Shown piece by piece: positions 16,931-24,450 of a stretch of DNA of 27,383 nt (its first letter is position 1; each line of letters opens with the position of its first letter). The position numbers and the translations under genes are program-made. A model generated the notes under the pieces. That model was not told the origin of the DNA, ran no database searches, and saw only the letters and a program-made list of their open reading frames with translations. The stretch is from positions 1 to 27,383 of the forward strand of contig CALALX010000063.1 of NCBI GenBank assembly GCA_937925635.1. The letters are read 5' to 3'. Origin of the DNA: an uncultured Caulobacter sp. Its GTDB lineage: Bacteria > Pseudomonadota > Alphaproteobacteria > Caulobacterales > Caulobacteraceae.

Positions 16931-17784
16931 ACGCTCCGCACCCTGATCGGCGCTTCACCGGCCACCGTCGTCCGGTGCATCAGCCGGCGATGGCCGTCGT
17001 AGCCGCCCGTGGCGTTGTGCAGAACGCAGCGATTGTCCCACAGGATCAGCATGTCGGCGCGCCAGCGATGCCGATAGACGAAGTCCTGGCGCAGCATGTG
17101 GCGATAGAGAAAGCCCAGCAGAGCCTCCGACTCCGCCTCGGTCATGCCGTCGACCCCCAGGGTGTAGATCGGGTTCACGAACAGCGACTTGCGGCCGCTG
17201 ACGGGGTGCACCCGGACCAGCGGATGGGCCTGCCGGCTGTCGGCCTCCGCGCAGTTTATGATCCGCATCGACCGCCCCGGCGCTTCATTGGCGTAGATGC
17301 CCTTCTCGCCGTAGGGCCGGGTCGCCGAGTGGATGGCCGTCAGCCCTTCCAGCATCCCTTGCATGACCGGGCTCAGCGTCTCGAAGGCGCGATAGCCGTC
17401 GGCGAACTCGGTGTCGCCGCCCATCGGCGGGACGATCTTGGCGTGCAGGATGGTCGCCGCCGGCGGCGTGGCCTGGAAGCTCCAGTCACTGTGCCACGCC
17501 CCGCCGAAGACGGAGTTTGTCTCGCCGGGCTCGCGGCGGACCTCCAGGATGTGCGGCCGGTCGGCCAGCGGCTTGACGTAGGGGTCATGTCCGAAGTCGC
17601 CGAACTGCAGGGTGAAGGCTTCCAGCTGGTCGTGATCGAGCGGCTGGTGCGGAAACCAGACCACCGAATGGTCGGCCCATGCGGCCTTCACCGTCCGCAG
17701 ATCGTCCGGCAGCAGCGGCCGGCCGATGTCGAGCCCCGTGATCTCCGCCCCGAAGCCCGAGGCGTTCGGCGTCACCGTGACCAT
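16927..17784 (-). CDS. TauD/TfdA-family Fe(II)/2-oxoglutarate dioxygenase
   Basis: A 285-residue non-haem iron dioxygenase that would couple 2-oxoglutarate decarboxylation to hydroxylation of an organic substrate. The iron ligands are visible: H98 and D100 in GAWHSDWSF, and H256 in LWDNRCVLHNA. The two Arg of the oxoglutarate/sulfonate end correspond to R267 and R271 in RRLMHRTTVAG. All catalytic residues of the family are therefore present. The start at 17784 has GGGAG about 8 bases upstream and gives a typical length; the longer frame reads into the pterin dehydratase gene. It lies 43 bases after that gene on the same strand. Substrate (taurine, alkyl sulfonate, aryloxyacetate or other) cannot be assigned. 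Confidence 0.92.
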   Translation of the reverse strand: MVTVTPNASGFGAEITGLDIGRPLLPDDLRTVKAAWADHSVVWFPHQPLDHDQLEAFTLQFGDFGHDPYVKPLADRPHILEVRREPGETNSVFGGAWHSDWSFQATPPAATILHAKIVPPMGGDTEFADGYRAFETLSPVMQGMLEGLTAIHSATRPYGEKGIYANEAPGRSMRIINCAEADSRQAHPLVRVHPVSGRKSLFVNPIYTLGVDGMTEAESEALLGFLYRHMLRQDFVYRHRWRADMLILWDNRCVLHNATGGYDGHRRLMHRTTVAGEAPIRVRSV

Positions 17785-17827
17785 AGCGTCTCTCCCTGAG
17801 CCGCTCGGACGGCGGCTGGAGAGCAGC

Positions 17828-18115
17828 TTACGCCGCGATGCGATCCATGAAAGCGGCCAGCTCGACGTCCAGTTCGGTGACGCCGTCGGCGTCGTGCGTC
17901 GCCAGCAGCACCTCGACGCGATTGTAGACATTGGACCATTCCGGATGATGGTCGAGCTTGTCGGCCATCAAGGCGACGCGAGTCATGAAGCCGAAGGCGG
18001 CGTTGAAGTCGGCGAAGGCGAAGGTCTTCACGATCGCGTCGCGTTCGCCCGGGCCTGCGCTCCAGCCCGACAGCCTGGCGACCGCCGCCGCCGCTCCGAT
18101 CCGTTCCCGCGCCAT
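17828..18115 (-). CDS. phhB: 4a-hydroxytetrahydrobiopterin dehydratase
   Basis: A 95-residue pterin-4a-carbinolamine dehydratase. It recycles the hydroxy-tetrahydropterin made by aromatic amino-acid hydroxylases. The family pattern is clear: FAFADFNAAFGFMTRVALMA, then KLDHHPEWSNVYNRVEVLL with the catalytic His pair, then THDADGVTELDVELAAFMD. The start at 18115 is chosen because GGAGG lies 8 bases upstream and gives the standard length; an ATG at 18148 has no such site. No phenylalanine hydroxylase gene lies in the window. It precedes the TauD-family gene by 43 bases and is divergent from the YCII gene, with the intervening 118 bases probably holding both promoters. Confidence 0.93.
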   Translation of the reverse strand: MARERIGAAAAVARLSGWSAGPGERDAIVKTFAFADFNAAFGFMTRVALMADKLDHHPEWSNVYNRVEVLLATHDADGVTELDVELAAFMDRIAA

Positions 18116-18179
18116 CTGGCCGTCCTCCGGTGACTCGGCGGGCGTCATAGCATGGCGACGCCGAATAGTTCGCCGCCGC

Positions 18180-18206
18180 TGTCGGCCCGGGCCATACTCG
18201 CGCGTC
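18180..18206 (+). promoter_or_regulatory. Candidate ECF sigma promoter before the YCII gene
   Basis: TGTCGG (18180-18185) is separated by 17 bases from CGTC (18203-18206), 27 bases before the YCII start codon. This has the form of an extracytoplasmic-function promoter and would make the YCII/ECF pair autoregulated. It is a single match found by eye, without a matrix score. Confidence 0.35.
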
Positions 18207-18233
18207 CTTGGTCCAAGACGGAGCCCATCGCCG

Positions 18234-18614
18234 ATGCTGTACGCCATCCTCTGCTACAACGCTGAAGACGTCGTCATGTCCTGGTCGCAGGAAGAGGACG
18301 ACGCGGTCATGAGCCGGCTGTCGGTCGTCCATGATCGACTGGAGCGGGAGAACAAGCTCGGCCCGTCGCTGCGGCTGATGGCGACCACGGCGGCCACCAC
18401 GCTGCACAAGGCCAAGGACCTGGTGCTCGACGGTCCCTACGCCGAGACCAAGGAGCAGCTCCTCGGCTTCTATATCGTCGACATCAAGGACCTGGACGAG
18501 GGTCTGGCCATCGCCCGCGAGCTGGGCCAGGCCAACCCGGGCGGCGCCTACGAGCTGCGGCCCGTGCGCCTGTTCCTTCCGGGCGCCGAGATTCCGGGCA
18601 CGGAGCGCGCGTGA
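18234..18614 (+). CDS. YCII-family (DGPF-type) protein
   Basis: A 126-residue protein of the YCII-related family. MLYAILCYNAEDVVMSWSQE is the usual N-terminus and LVLDGPYAETKEQLLGFYIV carries the DGP(F/Y) signature after which DGPF proteins were named. The C-terminus has the expected AYELRPVRLF strand. The ATG at 18234 has GGAG about 10 bases upstream; the open frame to 17958 overlaps the divergent gene and is rejected. The stop codon overlaps the GTG of the sigma factor gene (GTGA). DGPF proteins are the hallmark partners of ECF42 sigma factors; they are thought to be small enzymes or ligand binders, but the molecular role is not settled. Confidence 0.9.
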   Translation: MLYAILCYNAEDVVMSWSQEEDDAVMSRLSVVHDRLERENKLGPSLRLMATTAATTLHKAKDLVLDGPYAETKEQLLGFYIVDIKDLDEGLAIARELGQANPGGAYELRPVRLFLPGAEIPGTERA

Positions 18615-19876
18615 CGGACCTGGCCTGGATCGACGCGGCCATCACCGCCGCCCGCCCGCAGGCGGTCGGGGCGCTGCTGCGCTATTTCAGGGACCTCGAC
18701 ATCGCCGAGGAGGCGTTCCAGGACGCCTGTCTGCGGGCGCTGCGGACCTGGCCCGGCAACGGTCCGCCGCGCGATCCCGCCGCCTGGTTGATCATGGTCG
18801 GCCGCAACGCCGCCATTGACGGCGTGCGCAAGCGCAGCCGCACCCAGGCCCTGCCCGACGACGAGGCGGCGATGTCCGACCTCGACGACGTCGAGACGCC
18901 GCTGGCCGAACGGCTGGACGGCGCCGACTACCGCGACGACGTGCTGCGGCTGATGTTCATCTGCTGCCATCCCGACCTGCCGCAAACCCAGCAGATCGCG
19001 CTGGCCCTGCGCATCGTTTCTGGCCTGACCGTCCGCCAAATTGCCCGCGCCTTCCTGGTCGGCGAGAGCGCCATGGAGCAGCGGATCACCCGCGCCAAGG
19101 CCCGGATCGGCGAGGCCGGCGTCGCCTTCGAGACTCCCGGTCCCGTGGAGCGGGCCGAACGGCTCGCGGCGGTGGCGGCCATGGTCTATCTGATCTTCAA
19201 CGAGGGCTATTCCGCCAGCGGCCCGGAGCGCGAGGACCGCGCGCCGCTGGCGGCCGAGGCCATCCGGCTGGGCCGGTTGCTGCTGCGGCTCTACCAGACC
19301 GAGCCGGAGATCATGGGTCTGGTGGCTCTCATGCTGCTGCAGCACTCGCGCACGCCCGCGCGCTTCGACGCCGAGGGCGGCATCGTGCTGATGGACGACC
19401 AGGACCGCGCCCTCTGGAACCGGGCCATGATCGCCGAGGGTCTGGCGCTGATCGACAAGGCCATGCGTCACCGGCGGACCGGGCCGTATCTGATCCAGGC
19501 GGCGATCGCCGCCCTGCACGCCCGCGCCGCGACGCCGGCCGCCACCGACTGGCGCCAGATCGACGCCCTCTACGCGACGCTGGAACAGCTGACCCCCTCG
19601 CCGGTCATCACCCTGAACCGAGCCGTGGCCGTTTCGAAGGCGGACGGCCCTGAAGCGGCGCTGGAGATGATCGCGCCGCTCGAGCGCCGCCTGTCCGGCT
19701 ACTTCAACTACTTCGGCGTCAAGGGCGCCCTGCTGCTGCAGCTGGAGCGCAAGGCCGAGGCGCGCGAGGCCTTCGATCGCGCCATCGCCCTGGCCAACAC
19801 CGCGGCGGAGGCCGCCCACATCCGCCAGCACCTTGACCGGCTGATGGCGGACGCCGCCGCTGCGCGGGTCAATTGA
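18611..19876 (+). CDS. ECF42-type RNA polymerase sigma factor
   Basis: A 421-residue sigma factor with a long C-terminal extension, typical of ECF group 42. Region 2 spans about residues 10-80 (ALLRYFRDLDIAEEAFQDAC, DPAAWLIMVGRNAAIDGVRK); region 4 about 115-165 (LPQTQQIALALRIVSGLTVR, then QIARAFLVGESAMEQRITRA). The extension (from about 185) begins with VYLIFNEGYSAS, a signature of this group, and continues as TPR-like helices to the end. No anti-sigma gene is adjacent, as expected for ECF42, in which the extension is thought to control activity. The GTG start overlaps the YCII stop codon. The 3' end overlaps the convergent secreted-protein gene by 8 bases. Target genes probably include the YCII gene. 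Confidence 0.93.
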   Translation: MTDLAWIDAAITAARPQAVGALLRYFRDLDIAEEAFQDACLRALRTWPGNGPPRDPAAWLIMVGRNAAIDGVRKRSRTQALPDDEAAMSDLDDVETPLAERLDGADYRDDVLRLMFICCHPDLPQTQQIALALRIVSGLTVRQIARAFLVGESAMEQRITRAKARIGEAGVAFETPGPVERAERLAAVAAMVYLIFNEGYSASGPEREDRAPLAAEAIRLGRLLLRLYQTEPEIMGLVALMLLQHSRTPARFDAEGGIVLMDDQDRALWNRAMIAEGLALIDKAMRHRRTGPYLIQAAIAALHARAATPAATDWRQIDALYATLEQLTPSPVITLNRAVAVSKADGPEAALEMIAPLERRLSGYFNYFGVKGALLLQLERKAEAREAFDRAIALANTAAEAAHIRQHLDRLMADAAAARVN

Positions 19877-20414
19877 GCTCGCCGAAGCGGCCCTCGGCCC
19901 GCTTGGCCATGCTCTTCACATCACCGCAGGTCTTCTCGAGCCGCGCGATGGCCGCGGCGGCGCCGGTTTCCGGCACGGTGATGCTGAACGGACCGGAGGA
20001 TAGGGTGATCGGCTTCTTCGCGGCGCGGATGGCCTCGATGCTGTAGAGGGCCCGCGGCTGGTCGCCGGTCGTGCCGCGTAGGCCGCCCTGCACCGTCAGC
20101 ACCGCCAGGCTGCCGGGCGCCAGCTCGATCCGGTCGAAGCGCACCTTGACGGTCTGCCGGCCCTGAATCCGTCCGATGACCCCGCGCCCGGGCCTGAGCC
20201 CCCGCGCCGGCCCCTTCGCCACCAGGACGTAGCGCGGCGAGGGCCTCGCGTAGCAGAACACCTGGATGCTGGCGCCGCCGCCGACGCCGATGGCGGCGAC
20301 CGGATTGCCGTTGGACGACTGCGGAATCCAGATCGGGGCGCGGGCCTGGGACGGCGCGGCCACGGCCAGTAGCGCCGCGATGGCGGCGAGGCCAGAGCAA
20401 CGGCGAAACGACAT
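19869..20414 (-). CDS. Secreted protein of unknown function
   Basis: A 181-residue exported protein. The signal peptide MSFRRCSGLAAIAALLAVAA ends near SQARA. The mature domain looks beta-rich (IWIPQSSNGNPVAAIGVGGG, GRQTVKVRFDRIELAPGSLA, RALYSIEAIRAAKKPITLSS) with two Cys (VFCYARP and LEKTCGDVK) that may pair. The ATG at 20414 has GGGGAGG 6 bases upstream. I do not recognise the family. It follows the beta-lactamase-like gene on the same strand, separated by 77 bases that include a C5/G5 hairpin, and converges with the sigma factor gene with an 8-base overlap of coding ends. Confidence 0.75.
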   Translation of the reverse strand: MSFRRCSGLAAIAALLAVAAPSQARAPIWIPQSSNGNPVAAIGVGGGASIQVFCYARPSPRYVLVAKGPARGLRPGRGVIGRIQGRQTVKVRFDRIELAPGSLAVLTVQGGLRGTTGDQPRALYSIEAIRAAKKPITLSSGPFSITVPETGAAAAIARLEKTCGDVKSMAKRAEGRFGELN

Positions 20415-20473
20415 GACCGACCTCCCCTTCGGCTGACGCGGTCTCCCAGCATGGCGCGAAGGCTAGGTCGGGA

Positions 20474-20491
20474 ACCCCCACATAAAGGGGG
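20474..20491 (-). terminator. Small hairpin after the beta-lactamase-like gene
   Basis: CCCCC and GGGGG arms (20475-20479 and 20487-20491) with a 7-base loop lie immediately after the stop codon on the minus strand. The stem is short and followed only by TT, so it may attenuate rather than terminate. Confidence 0.3.
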
Positions 20492-21586
20492 TCAATCTGC
20501 GACCTTTACCGGCGCCGGCGCCGGATGCGTCGCGATCACCACCCGCGCCACGTCGGCGATCAGGGCGCTGCGCTCTTCGAAAGAGCGTCGGCTGGCGCCG
20601 ATGAGCACCGCCACGGCGTAGACGGTCCCGTCCGGCGCGGTCAGCAGGCCGACGTCGTTGTAGCCGGTGGCGAGCCGGCCGTTGACCTGACCGGTGCCGG
20701 TCTTGTGTCGAAGCGTCCATCCCGGCGCGAGACCCGCCCTCAGGCGGCTTGATCCCGTCGATGTCTGGCCCATCAGGGTCAGCAGATGGTCGGTCGATTC
20801 CGGCGACAGCAGCTCGCCCTGTTTGAGCCGACCCAGGGTCTCGGCGATGTCCACGGCGCTCGCCCCGTCCGGCGGGTCGGCGAGATAGGCGTCCAGCGCC
20901 CTCCGCCGGACGTCCGGCGGCAGCGCCTCGCGGTCGTCCCAGAACGCGCGCTTGAAGCTGTATTCCGGCTTCCAGGTCAGGCCGGCGGCCTCGGTCTGCA
21001 TCTTCCGCTCGCCGGGACCGAAGCGGATCTCGCCGAGATTCTTGCCGACCACCGCCACCTGCACCACCCAGGGGCCGCCGACCGTACGCACAAGCGCGTC
21101 ATTGGCGGCGTTGTCGCTCTGGGTGATGGCGCGCCGCAGCAGGTCGCCGACGGTGGTCGTCCACTGTCCGTCGCCGACGCGCTCGCGGATCGGCTGGTGG
21201 AAGATCGAAAGGTCGGCCTTGCGGATGGTCACCGGGGTCGACAGCGACAGGTCGCCCCGGTCGACGGCGTCGAGCACGGCCAGGGCGACCCAGAGCTTGC
21301 TGACGCTCTGCTGGGGTTGCTTCTCCGATCCGTTGAAGGCGACGGCCCAGCCCTCATCGACGTTGTAGACTGCGATCCCCACCCGGCCGCCGAAGGCTTG
21401 CCCCAGGTCCTGCAGGCGTTCGTCGAGCAGGTCGCGCGGCGTCAAGGCCGTGAAGGTCGCGGTCGCCGGCGGCGGCAGGTCGTGATTCCAGGTGACGGGT
21501 GGATGGATCAGACTCGCCGCCACCAGCGCGACCGCGCCGGCGAGGATGCGTCCCGTTCTGACGGCAGCCCGACCCATGGCCGGCAT
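20492..21586 (-). CDS. Class A beta-lactamase-like serine hydrolase
   Basis: A 364-residue exported protein with a signal or anchor at about residues 12-28 (GRILAGAVALVAASLIHPP). The class A motifs are all present: S94-V-S-K97 (SxxK, catalytic Ser), S157-D-N159 (SDN), and K295-T-G297 (KTG) in LRHKTGTG. A Glu (E193, in GPGERKMQ) sits 36 residues after SDN, the spacing of the general-base Glu166, but the usual ExxLN is changed to ExxMQ. About 40 extra residues follow before ASAVDIAETL. Later blocks (GSSRLRAGLAPGW, GYNDVGLL) fit the fold. It could be a beta-lactamase with altered specificity or a penicillin-interactive hydrolase. The start may instead be the ATG at 21577. Confidence 0.87.
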   Translation of the reverse strand: MPAMGRAAVRTGRILAGAVALVAASLIHPPVTWNHDLPPPATATFTALTPRDLLDERLQDLGQAFGGRVGIAVYNVDEGWAVAFNGSEKQPQQSVSKLWVALAVLDAVDRGDLSLSTPVTIRKADLSIFHQPIRERVGDGQWTTTVGDLLRRAITQSDNAANDALVRTVGGPWVVQVAVVGKNLGEIRFGPGERKMQTEAAGLTWKPEYSFKRAFWDDREALPPDVRRRALDAYLADPPDGASAVDIAETLGRLKQGELLSPESTDHLLTLMGQTSTGSSRLRAGLAPGWTLRHKTGTGQVNGRLATGYNDVGLLTAPDGTVYAVAVLIGASRRSFEERSALIADVARVVIATHPAPAPVKVAD

Positions 21587-21640
21587 TTCACCATTGCCCG
21601 GCGACGAGCGCCACCAGCCTCGCGCGATAGTCGAGCGCGG

Positions 21641-21889
21641 CTATTCCGCGTCGTCGTTGCGGAAGTAGGGCTCGACGGTTCCCTGCAGCTTGACGGTCAT
21701 CGGGTTGCCGTGACGATCGAGGGTCTTGCCGACGGCCAGGCGCACCCAACCTTCGCTGACGCAGTACTCGTCGACGTTGGTCTTTTCCTCGCCCTTGAAC
21801 CGGATGCCGACGCCGCGGGCCAGCACGGCCTCGTCGTAGAACGGGCTCTTGGGATTGCTCGCGAGACGGTCGGGAGGGGTGTCGCTCAT
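21641..21889 (-). CDS. DUF3297 family protein
   Basis: An 82-residue protein matching DUF3297 almost end to end: MSDTPPDRLASNPKSPFYDE, then GVGIRFKGEEKTNVDEYCVS, then EGWVRLAVGKTLDRHGNPMT and LQGTVEPYF. The start at 21889 is the family start; the open frame to 21937 would overlap the glutathione S-transferase stop region. It lies 44 bases after that gene on the same strand. Family members are small soluble proteins of unknown function, widespread in Proteobacteria. Confidence 0.92.
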   Translation of the reverse strand: MSDTPPDRLASNPKSPFYDEAVLARGVGIRFKGEEKTNVDEYCVSEGWVRLAVGKTLDRHGNPMTVKLQGTVEPYFRNDDAE

Positions 21890-21933
21890 GGTCGTGTCGG
21901 CCTTCGTATCAGGCGGCGGGTCATAGCCCAGGT

Positions 21934-22554
21934 TCAATCGTTGATCCAGTCGCCGATGCCCTCGCGCGCATGCGTCTCACGCAGGGCGGGCCGGGCGCGC
22001 ATCGTGTCGATGTAGCGCTTGAGGTTGGGCCAGCTGGTGGCGGGCCGGGGCATGTTGCGCGACCAGCGGGTCAGCATGGTCAACTGCAGGTCCACGGTGG
22101 TCAGGGCCTGGCCGATCATGTGGTCGCGGCCGGCCAGGCGAGCGTCGACCAGATCCCAGTAGCCTTCGATCCTCGCTTGCAGGGCGACGCGGTCGAGTCC
22201 GGGCAGGTCGTCCTCGTAGAACCACAGTCGGAAGGCCGCCATCGGCCCGTTGGCCAGCCAGATCATCCACTGCAGCCACTCGCCCCGTTCGGGCGATCCC
22301 GGCGGCGGGGCGAAGCCGGCCTCGGGATGCCGCTCGGCCAGCAGCATCAGCACCGCGCCGGTCTCCGACACCGCGCGGCCGTCGACGATCAGGGTCGGCA
22401 CGACCCCATTGGGGTTGAGGCGTAGGTAGTCCCCGGACTTCTGCGCCTTGCTCTCGAAGTCGAGCCACTCGACCTCGAACGGAACGCCGAGCTCCAGCAG
22501 CATCCAGTGAACCACCAGGCTGGCGGTCGATGGCGATCCGTAGAGCCGGTACAT
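21934..22554 (-). CDS. Glutathione S-transferase family protein (minus strand)
   Basis: A 206-residue soluble protein with a thioredoxin-like N-terminal domain (MYRLYGSPSTASLVVHWMLL; Ser near 7-11 could be the catalytic residue) including the cis-Pro loop GVVPTLIVDG and the glutathione-binding SETGAVLMLL motif, then an all-helical C-terminal domain from about residue 85. It would conjugate or otherwise use glutathione; the substrate is unknown. The ribosome site GAGGGG is 7 bases before the ATG but is also the 3' arm of a terminator hairpin (22560-22585), so translation initiation may depend on that structure. It is followed by DUF3297. Confidence 0.92.
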   Translation of the reverse strand: MYRLYGSPSTASLVVHWMLLELGVPFEVEWLDFESKAQKSGDYLRLNPNGVVPTLIVDGRAVSETGAVLMLLAERHPEAGFAPPPGSPERGEWLQWMIWLANGPMAAFRLWFYEDDLPGLDRVALQARIEGYWDLVDARLAGRDHMIGQALTTVDLQLTMLTRWSRNMPRPATSWPNLKRYIDTMRARPALRETHAREGIGDWIND

Positions 22555-22557
22555 GCG

Positions 22558-22585
22558 AAAACCCCTCGCCGTGTGACGAGGGGTT
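22558..22585 (-). terminator. Terminator hairpin overlapping the next ribosome site
   Basis: On the minus strand AACCCCTCG (22585-22577) pairs perfectly with CGAGGGGTT (22568-22560), loop of 8, followed by TTTT (22561-22558). It fits a terminator for the DUF2171 gene, but its 3' arm is also the ribosome site of the glutathione S-transferase gene that starts at 22554. Confidence 0.75.
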
Positions 22586-22617
22586 CGTTTCCGCGAATTC
22601 GTCGCCAGTGTCGAGCG

Positions 22618-22854
22618 TCAGTGCTTCTCGCGCCAGGCGGCCTTGGCCTGCTCGGCGGTCAGGGTCAGGTGGACGTGCTTGTCGTCCACGAAGTCGACCC
22701 AGGACAGCGGGATCAGGTGGTGCTTGAACCCCGAGCCGAGGTCAAGCTTGGAGAGCTCGATATCGGTTCCAAGCACATGGTCCACCTTGCCGACGTGCTT
22801 GTCGTCCGAGCCTTTGACTTCCATGTGTTCCTTGATCTGGGCGGCGTCGATCAT
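22618..22854 (-). CDS. DUF2171 family protein
   Basis: A 78-residue protein of the DUF2171 type, related in pattern to PRC-barrel-like small domains: MIDAAQIKEHMEVKGSDDKH, then VGKVDHVLGTDIELSKLD, then HHLIPLSWVDFVDDKHVHLT and a helical tail EQAKAAWREKH. The ATG at 22854 has CAGGAGA about 7 bases upstream. It is divergent from the second glutathione S-transferase gene across 124 bases. Function unknown; relatives are associated with stress response and may bind protein partners. Confidence 0.88.
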   Translation of the reverse strand: MIDAAQIKEHMEVKGSDDKHVGKVDHVLGTDIELSKLDLGSGFKHHLIPLSWVDFVDDKHVHLTLTAEQAKAAWREKH

Positions 22855-22924
22855 CGTGCGTCTCCTGCTGTGTCTGCTGACCGCCCCTCCCTCCGTGAGG
22901 GGAACGGGCCGATCGGGCGACGGG

Positions 22925-22953
22925 TTGCGCGGATAACAATGTTCTGTTTATGT
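22925..22953 (+). promoter_or_regulatory. Candidate sigma-70 promoter
   Basis: TTGCGC (22925-22930), a 17-base spacer and TTATGT (22948-22953) form a plausible housekeeping promoter for the gene at 22979. The -10 element lies inside the LexA box, so bound LexA would block it. Confidence 0.45.
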
Positions 22954-22955
22954 TC
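22941..22955 (+). promoter_or_regulatory. Predicted LexA box (SOS operator)
   Basis: GTTC-TGTTTAT-GTTC is an exact match to the alphaproteobacterial LexA operator GTTC-N7-GTTC, with the AT-rich spacer usual for real sites. It lies 23 bases before the glutathione S-transferase ATG and overlaps the candidate -10 element. It predicts DNA-damage induction of the genes at 22979-24859, and possibly of divergent DUF2171. Confidence 0.7.
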
Positions 22956-22978
22956 CCGCGTTCATTCCGGAGGTTCCG

Positions 22979-23560
22979 ATGCTCACCCTGTTTCACGCGC
23001 CGCGGTCGCGCTCGACCCGGATGATCTGGCTGTTGGAGGAGCTGGGGGCCGACTACCGCATCCAGACGGTGGACATCGCGCGCCAGGGCGGCGTCGGGTC
23101 GCGTGACCCCGCCAACCCGCACCCCCACGGGCAGGTCCCCGCCCTGGTCGACGACGACATTCTGATCACCGAATCCGCCGCCATCGCCCTCTATTTGACC
23201 GACCGGTTCCGCGAACACCCGATGGGTCCGGCGGTGGGTGACCCGCTCCGGGGGCCCTACCTGACCTGGCTGGCCTACTATGCCGGCGTGCTGGAGCCGG
23301 TGATCGGCGCCTTCTTCCGCGACGCGATGACCGACGCCGACAAGACGGCCTATGACATTCTCGACCGGCAGCTGAAGGGCGCGCTGGACCGCGGCCCCTG
23401 GCTGCTCGGCGACGACTTCTCGGCGGCCGACATCCTGTTTATCAGTCTGCTTCAATTCGCCCGGCAGGCGCTTCCGCCGCATGCGGTCTACGTCCGCTGG
23501 CTTGAGCGCGCCCAGGCCCGCCCCGCCTTCGCGCGGGCAATGCAGAAGGACGACGCATGA
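22979..23560 (+). CDS. Glutathione S-transferase family protein (plus strand)
   Basis: A 193-residue soluble protein. The N-terminal thioredoxin-like domain shows MLTLFHAPRSRSTRMIWLLE with Ser at the usual active position, the cis-Pro loop HGQVPALVDD and the glutathione-binding ITESAAIALYL motif; the C-terminal helical domain ends at about residue 185 with YVRWLERAQARPAFARAM and has the N-capping FSAADI motif. GGAGG precedes the ATG at 22979. Its stop overlaps the start of the DUF6807 gene (ATGA), so both are coupled. A LexA box lies just upstream, suggesting induction under DNA damage. Substrate unknown. It is only distantly similar to the minus-strand transferase 0.4 kb away. Confidence 0.93.
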   Translation: MLTLFHAPRSRSTRMIWLLEELGADYRIQTVDIARQGGVGSRDPANPHPHGQVPALVDDDILITESAAIALYLTDRFREHPMGPAVGDPLRGPYLTWLAYYAGVLEPVIGAFFRDAMTDADKTAYDILDRQLKGALDRGPWLLGDDFSAADILFISLLQFARQALPPHAVYVRWLERAQARPAFARAMQKDDA

Positions 23561-24450
23561 GAGCTCTCTTCGCCGCCGCGCTGATCGCCGGCGCCGCCCT
23601 GCTGGCGCCCGTTTCCGCGCTGGCCCGGCCGGACCTCATCGACGCGGTGATCACGGCCGACGGCGTCACCATCACCGAGGACGACAAGCCGATCCTCTTC
23701 TACCGCACCAAGCCCGCCGACCCGGCGACGGAGCCGGGACGGCTCAACTACGTCCATCCGCTCTACGCTCCGGACGGCACGGTGCTGACCGAGGATCGAC
23801 CGGCCGACCACCCGCATCAGCGCGGTCTGTTCTGGAGCTGGCACCAGGTGCGGCTGGGCGACCGGGTGGTGGCCGACGGCTGGTTCATGAAGGGCCTGAC
23901 CTTCGTGGTGAAGAAGACCAATTTCGCCACCGACCGGACCGGGGCCGGCAAGCTGGTGCTCGAGGTCGATTGGATCGTCAGCTCGGGTCCGGAGCTGGTC
24001 TATGTCGCGAGCGAGAAGACGTCGGTGCGGGTGCAGCCCTTGAAGAAGGGCGCGCGGCGCCTGGACTTCGAAACCGTCATCACCCCGTCCGTCGATGGCT
24101 TATCGCTGGGCGGCAGCGACGACGCGAAGGGTTACGGCGGCTTTTCCATGCGCCTGATCGCGCCGGATCGGCTGGTGTTCGGCTCGCAGGGCAAGGGCGT
24201 CGTGCCCCAGGTCGGCCCCGTGACGGCGGGCAACGCCATGGGCTTCGCCTGGCCGAGCCAGCCCGGGCTGTCGCAATGGGCCGTGGGCCTGTCGTGCAAG
24301 GTCAACGGCAAGCCGATCACCCAGTGGATCCTGCGCAAGGAGCTGTCGATGCAGAACTGCGTCTGGCCGGGCCGCGCGCCGGTGGCCCTGGTCAAGGGCA
24401 AGCCGCTGAAGCTGGAGACCGCGGTCGTGGTCCGCCCGGCGGCGAAGTGA
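23557..24450 (+). CDS. DUF6807 / PmoA-like secreted protein
   Basis: A 297-residue exported protein. The signal peptide MRALFAAALIAGAALLAPVS ends near ALA-R. The family hallmark is DHPHQRGLFWSWHQV (about residues 86-100), seen in proteins annotated as PmoA or DUF6807; further blocks are RLNYVHPLYAPDG, GKLVLEVDWIV and KGYGGFSMRLIAP. Despite the common label methane oxygenase PmoA, the family is not the particulate methane monooxygenase subunit, and a carbohydrate-related role is more often suspected from gene context elsewhere. The ATG overlaps the transferase stop (ATGA) and its stop overlaps the DUF4169 start (TGATG). Function here unknown. Confidence 0.88.
   Translation: MRALFAAALIAGAALLAPVSALARPDLIDAVITADGVTITEDDKPILFYRTKPADPATEPGRLNYVHPLYAPDGTVLTEDRPADHPHQRGLFWSWHQVRLGDRVVADGWFMKGLTFVVKKTNFATDRTGAGKLVLEVDWIVSSGPELVYVASEKTSVRVQPLKKGARRLDFETVITPSVDGLSLGGSDDAKGYGGFSMRLIAPDRLVFGSQGKGVVPQVGPVTAGNAMGFAWPSQPGLSQWAVGLSCKVNGKPITQWILRKELSMQNCVWPGRAPVALVKGKPLKLETAVVVRPAAK

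Noticed and set aside
18548..19831. Minus-strand open frame of 427 codons
   Set aside because: Shadow of the ECF42 sigma factor gene, with no ribosome site and biased composition.
20786..22015. Plus-strand open frame of 409 codons
   Set aside because: Runs antisense through the beta-lactamase-like and DUF3297 genes; no domain and Arg/Gly/Asp-biased.
23557..24450. Particulate methane monooxygenase subunit (PmoA)
   Set aside because: The common database label PmoA family refers to a different fold; the protein is soluble and exported and has no membrane helices of a methane monooxygenase.
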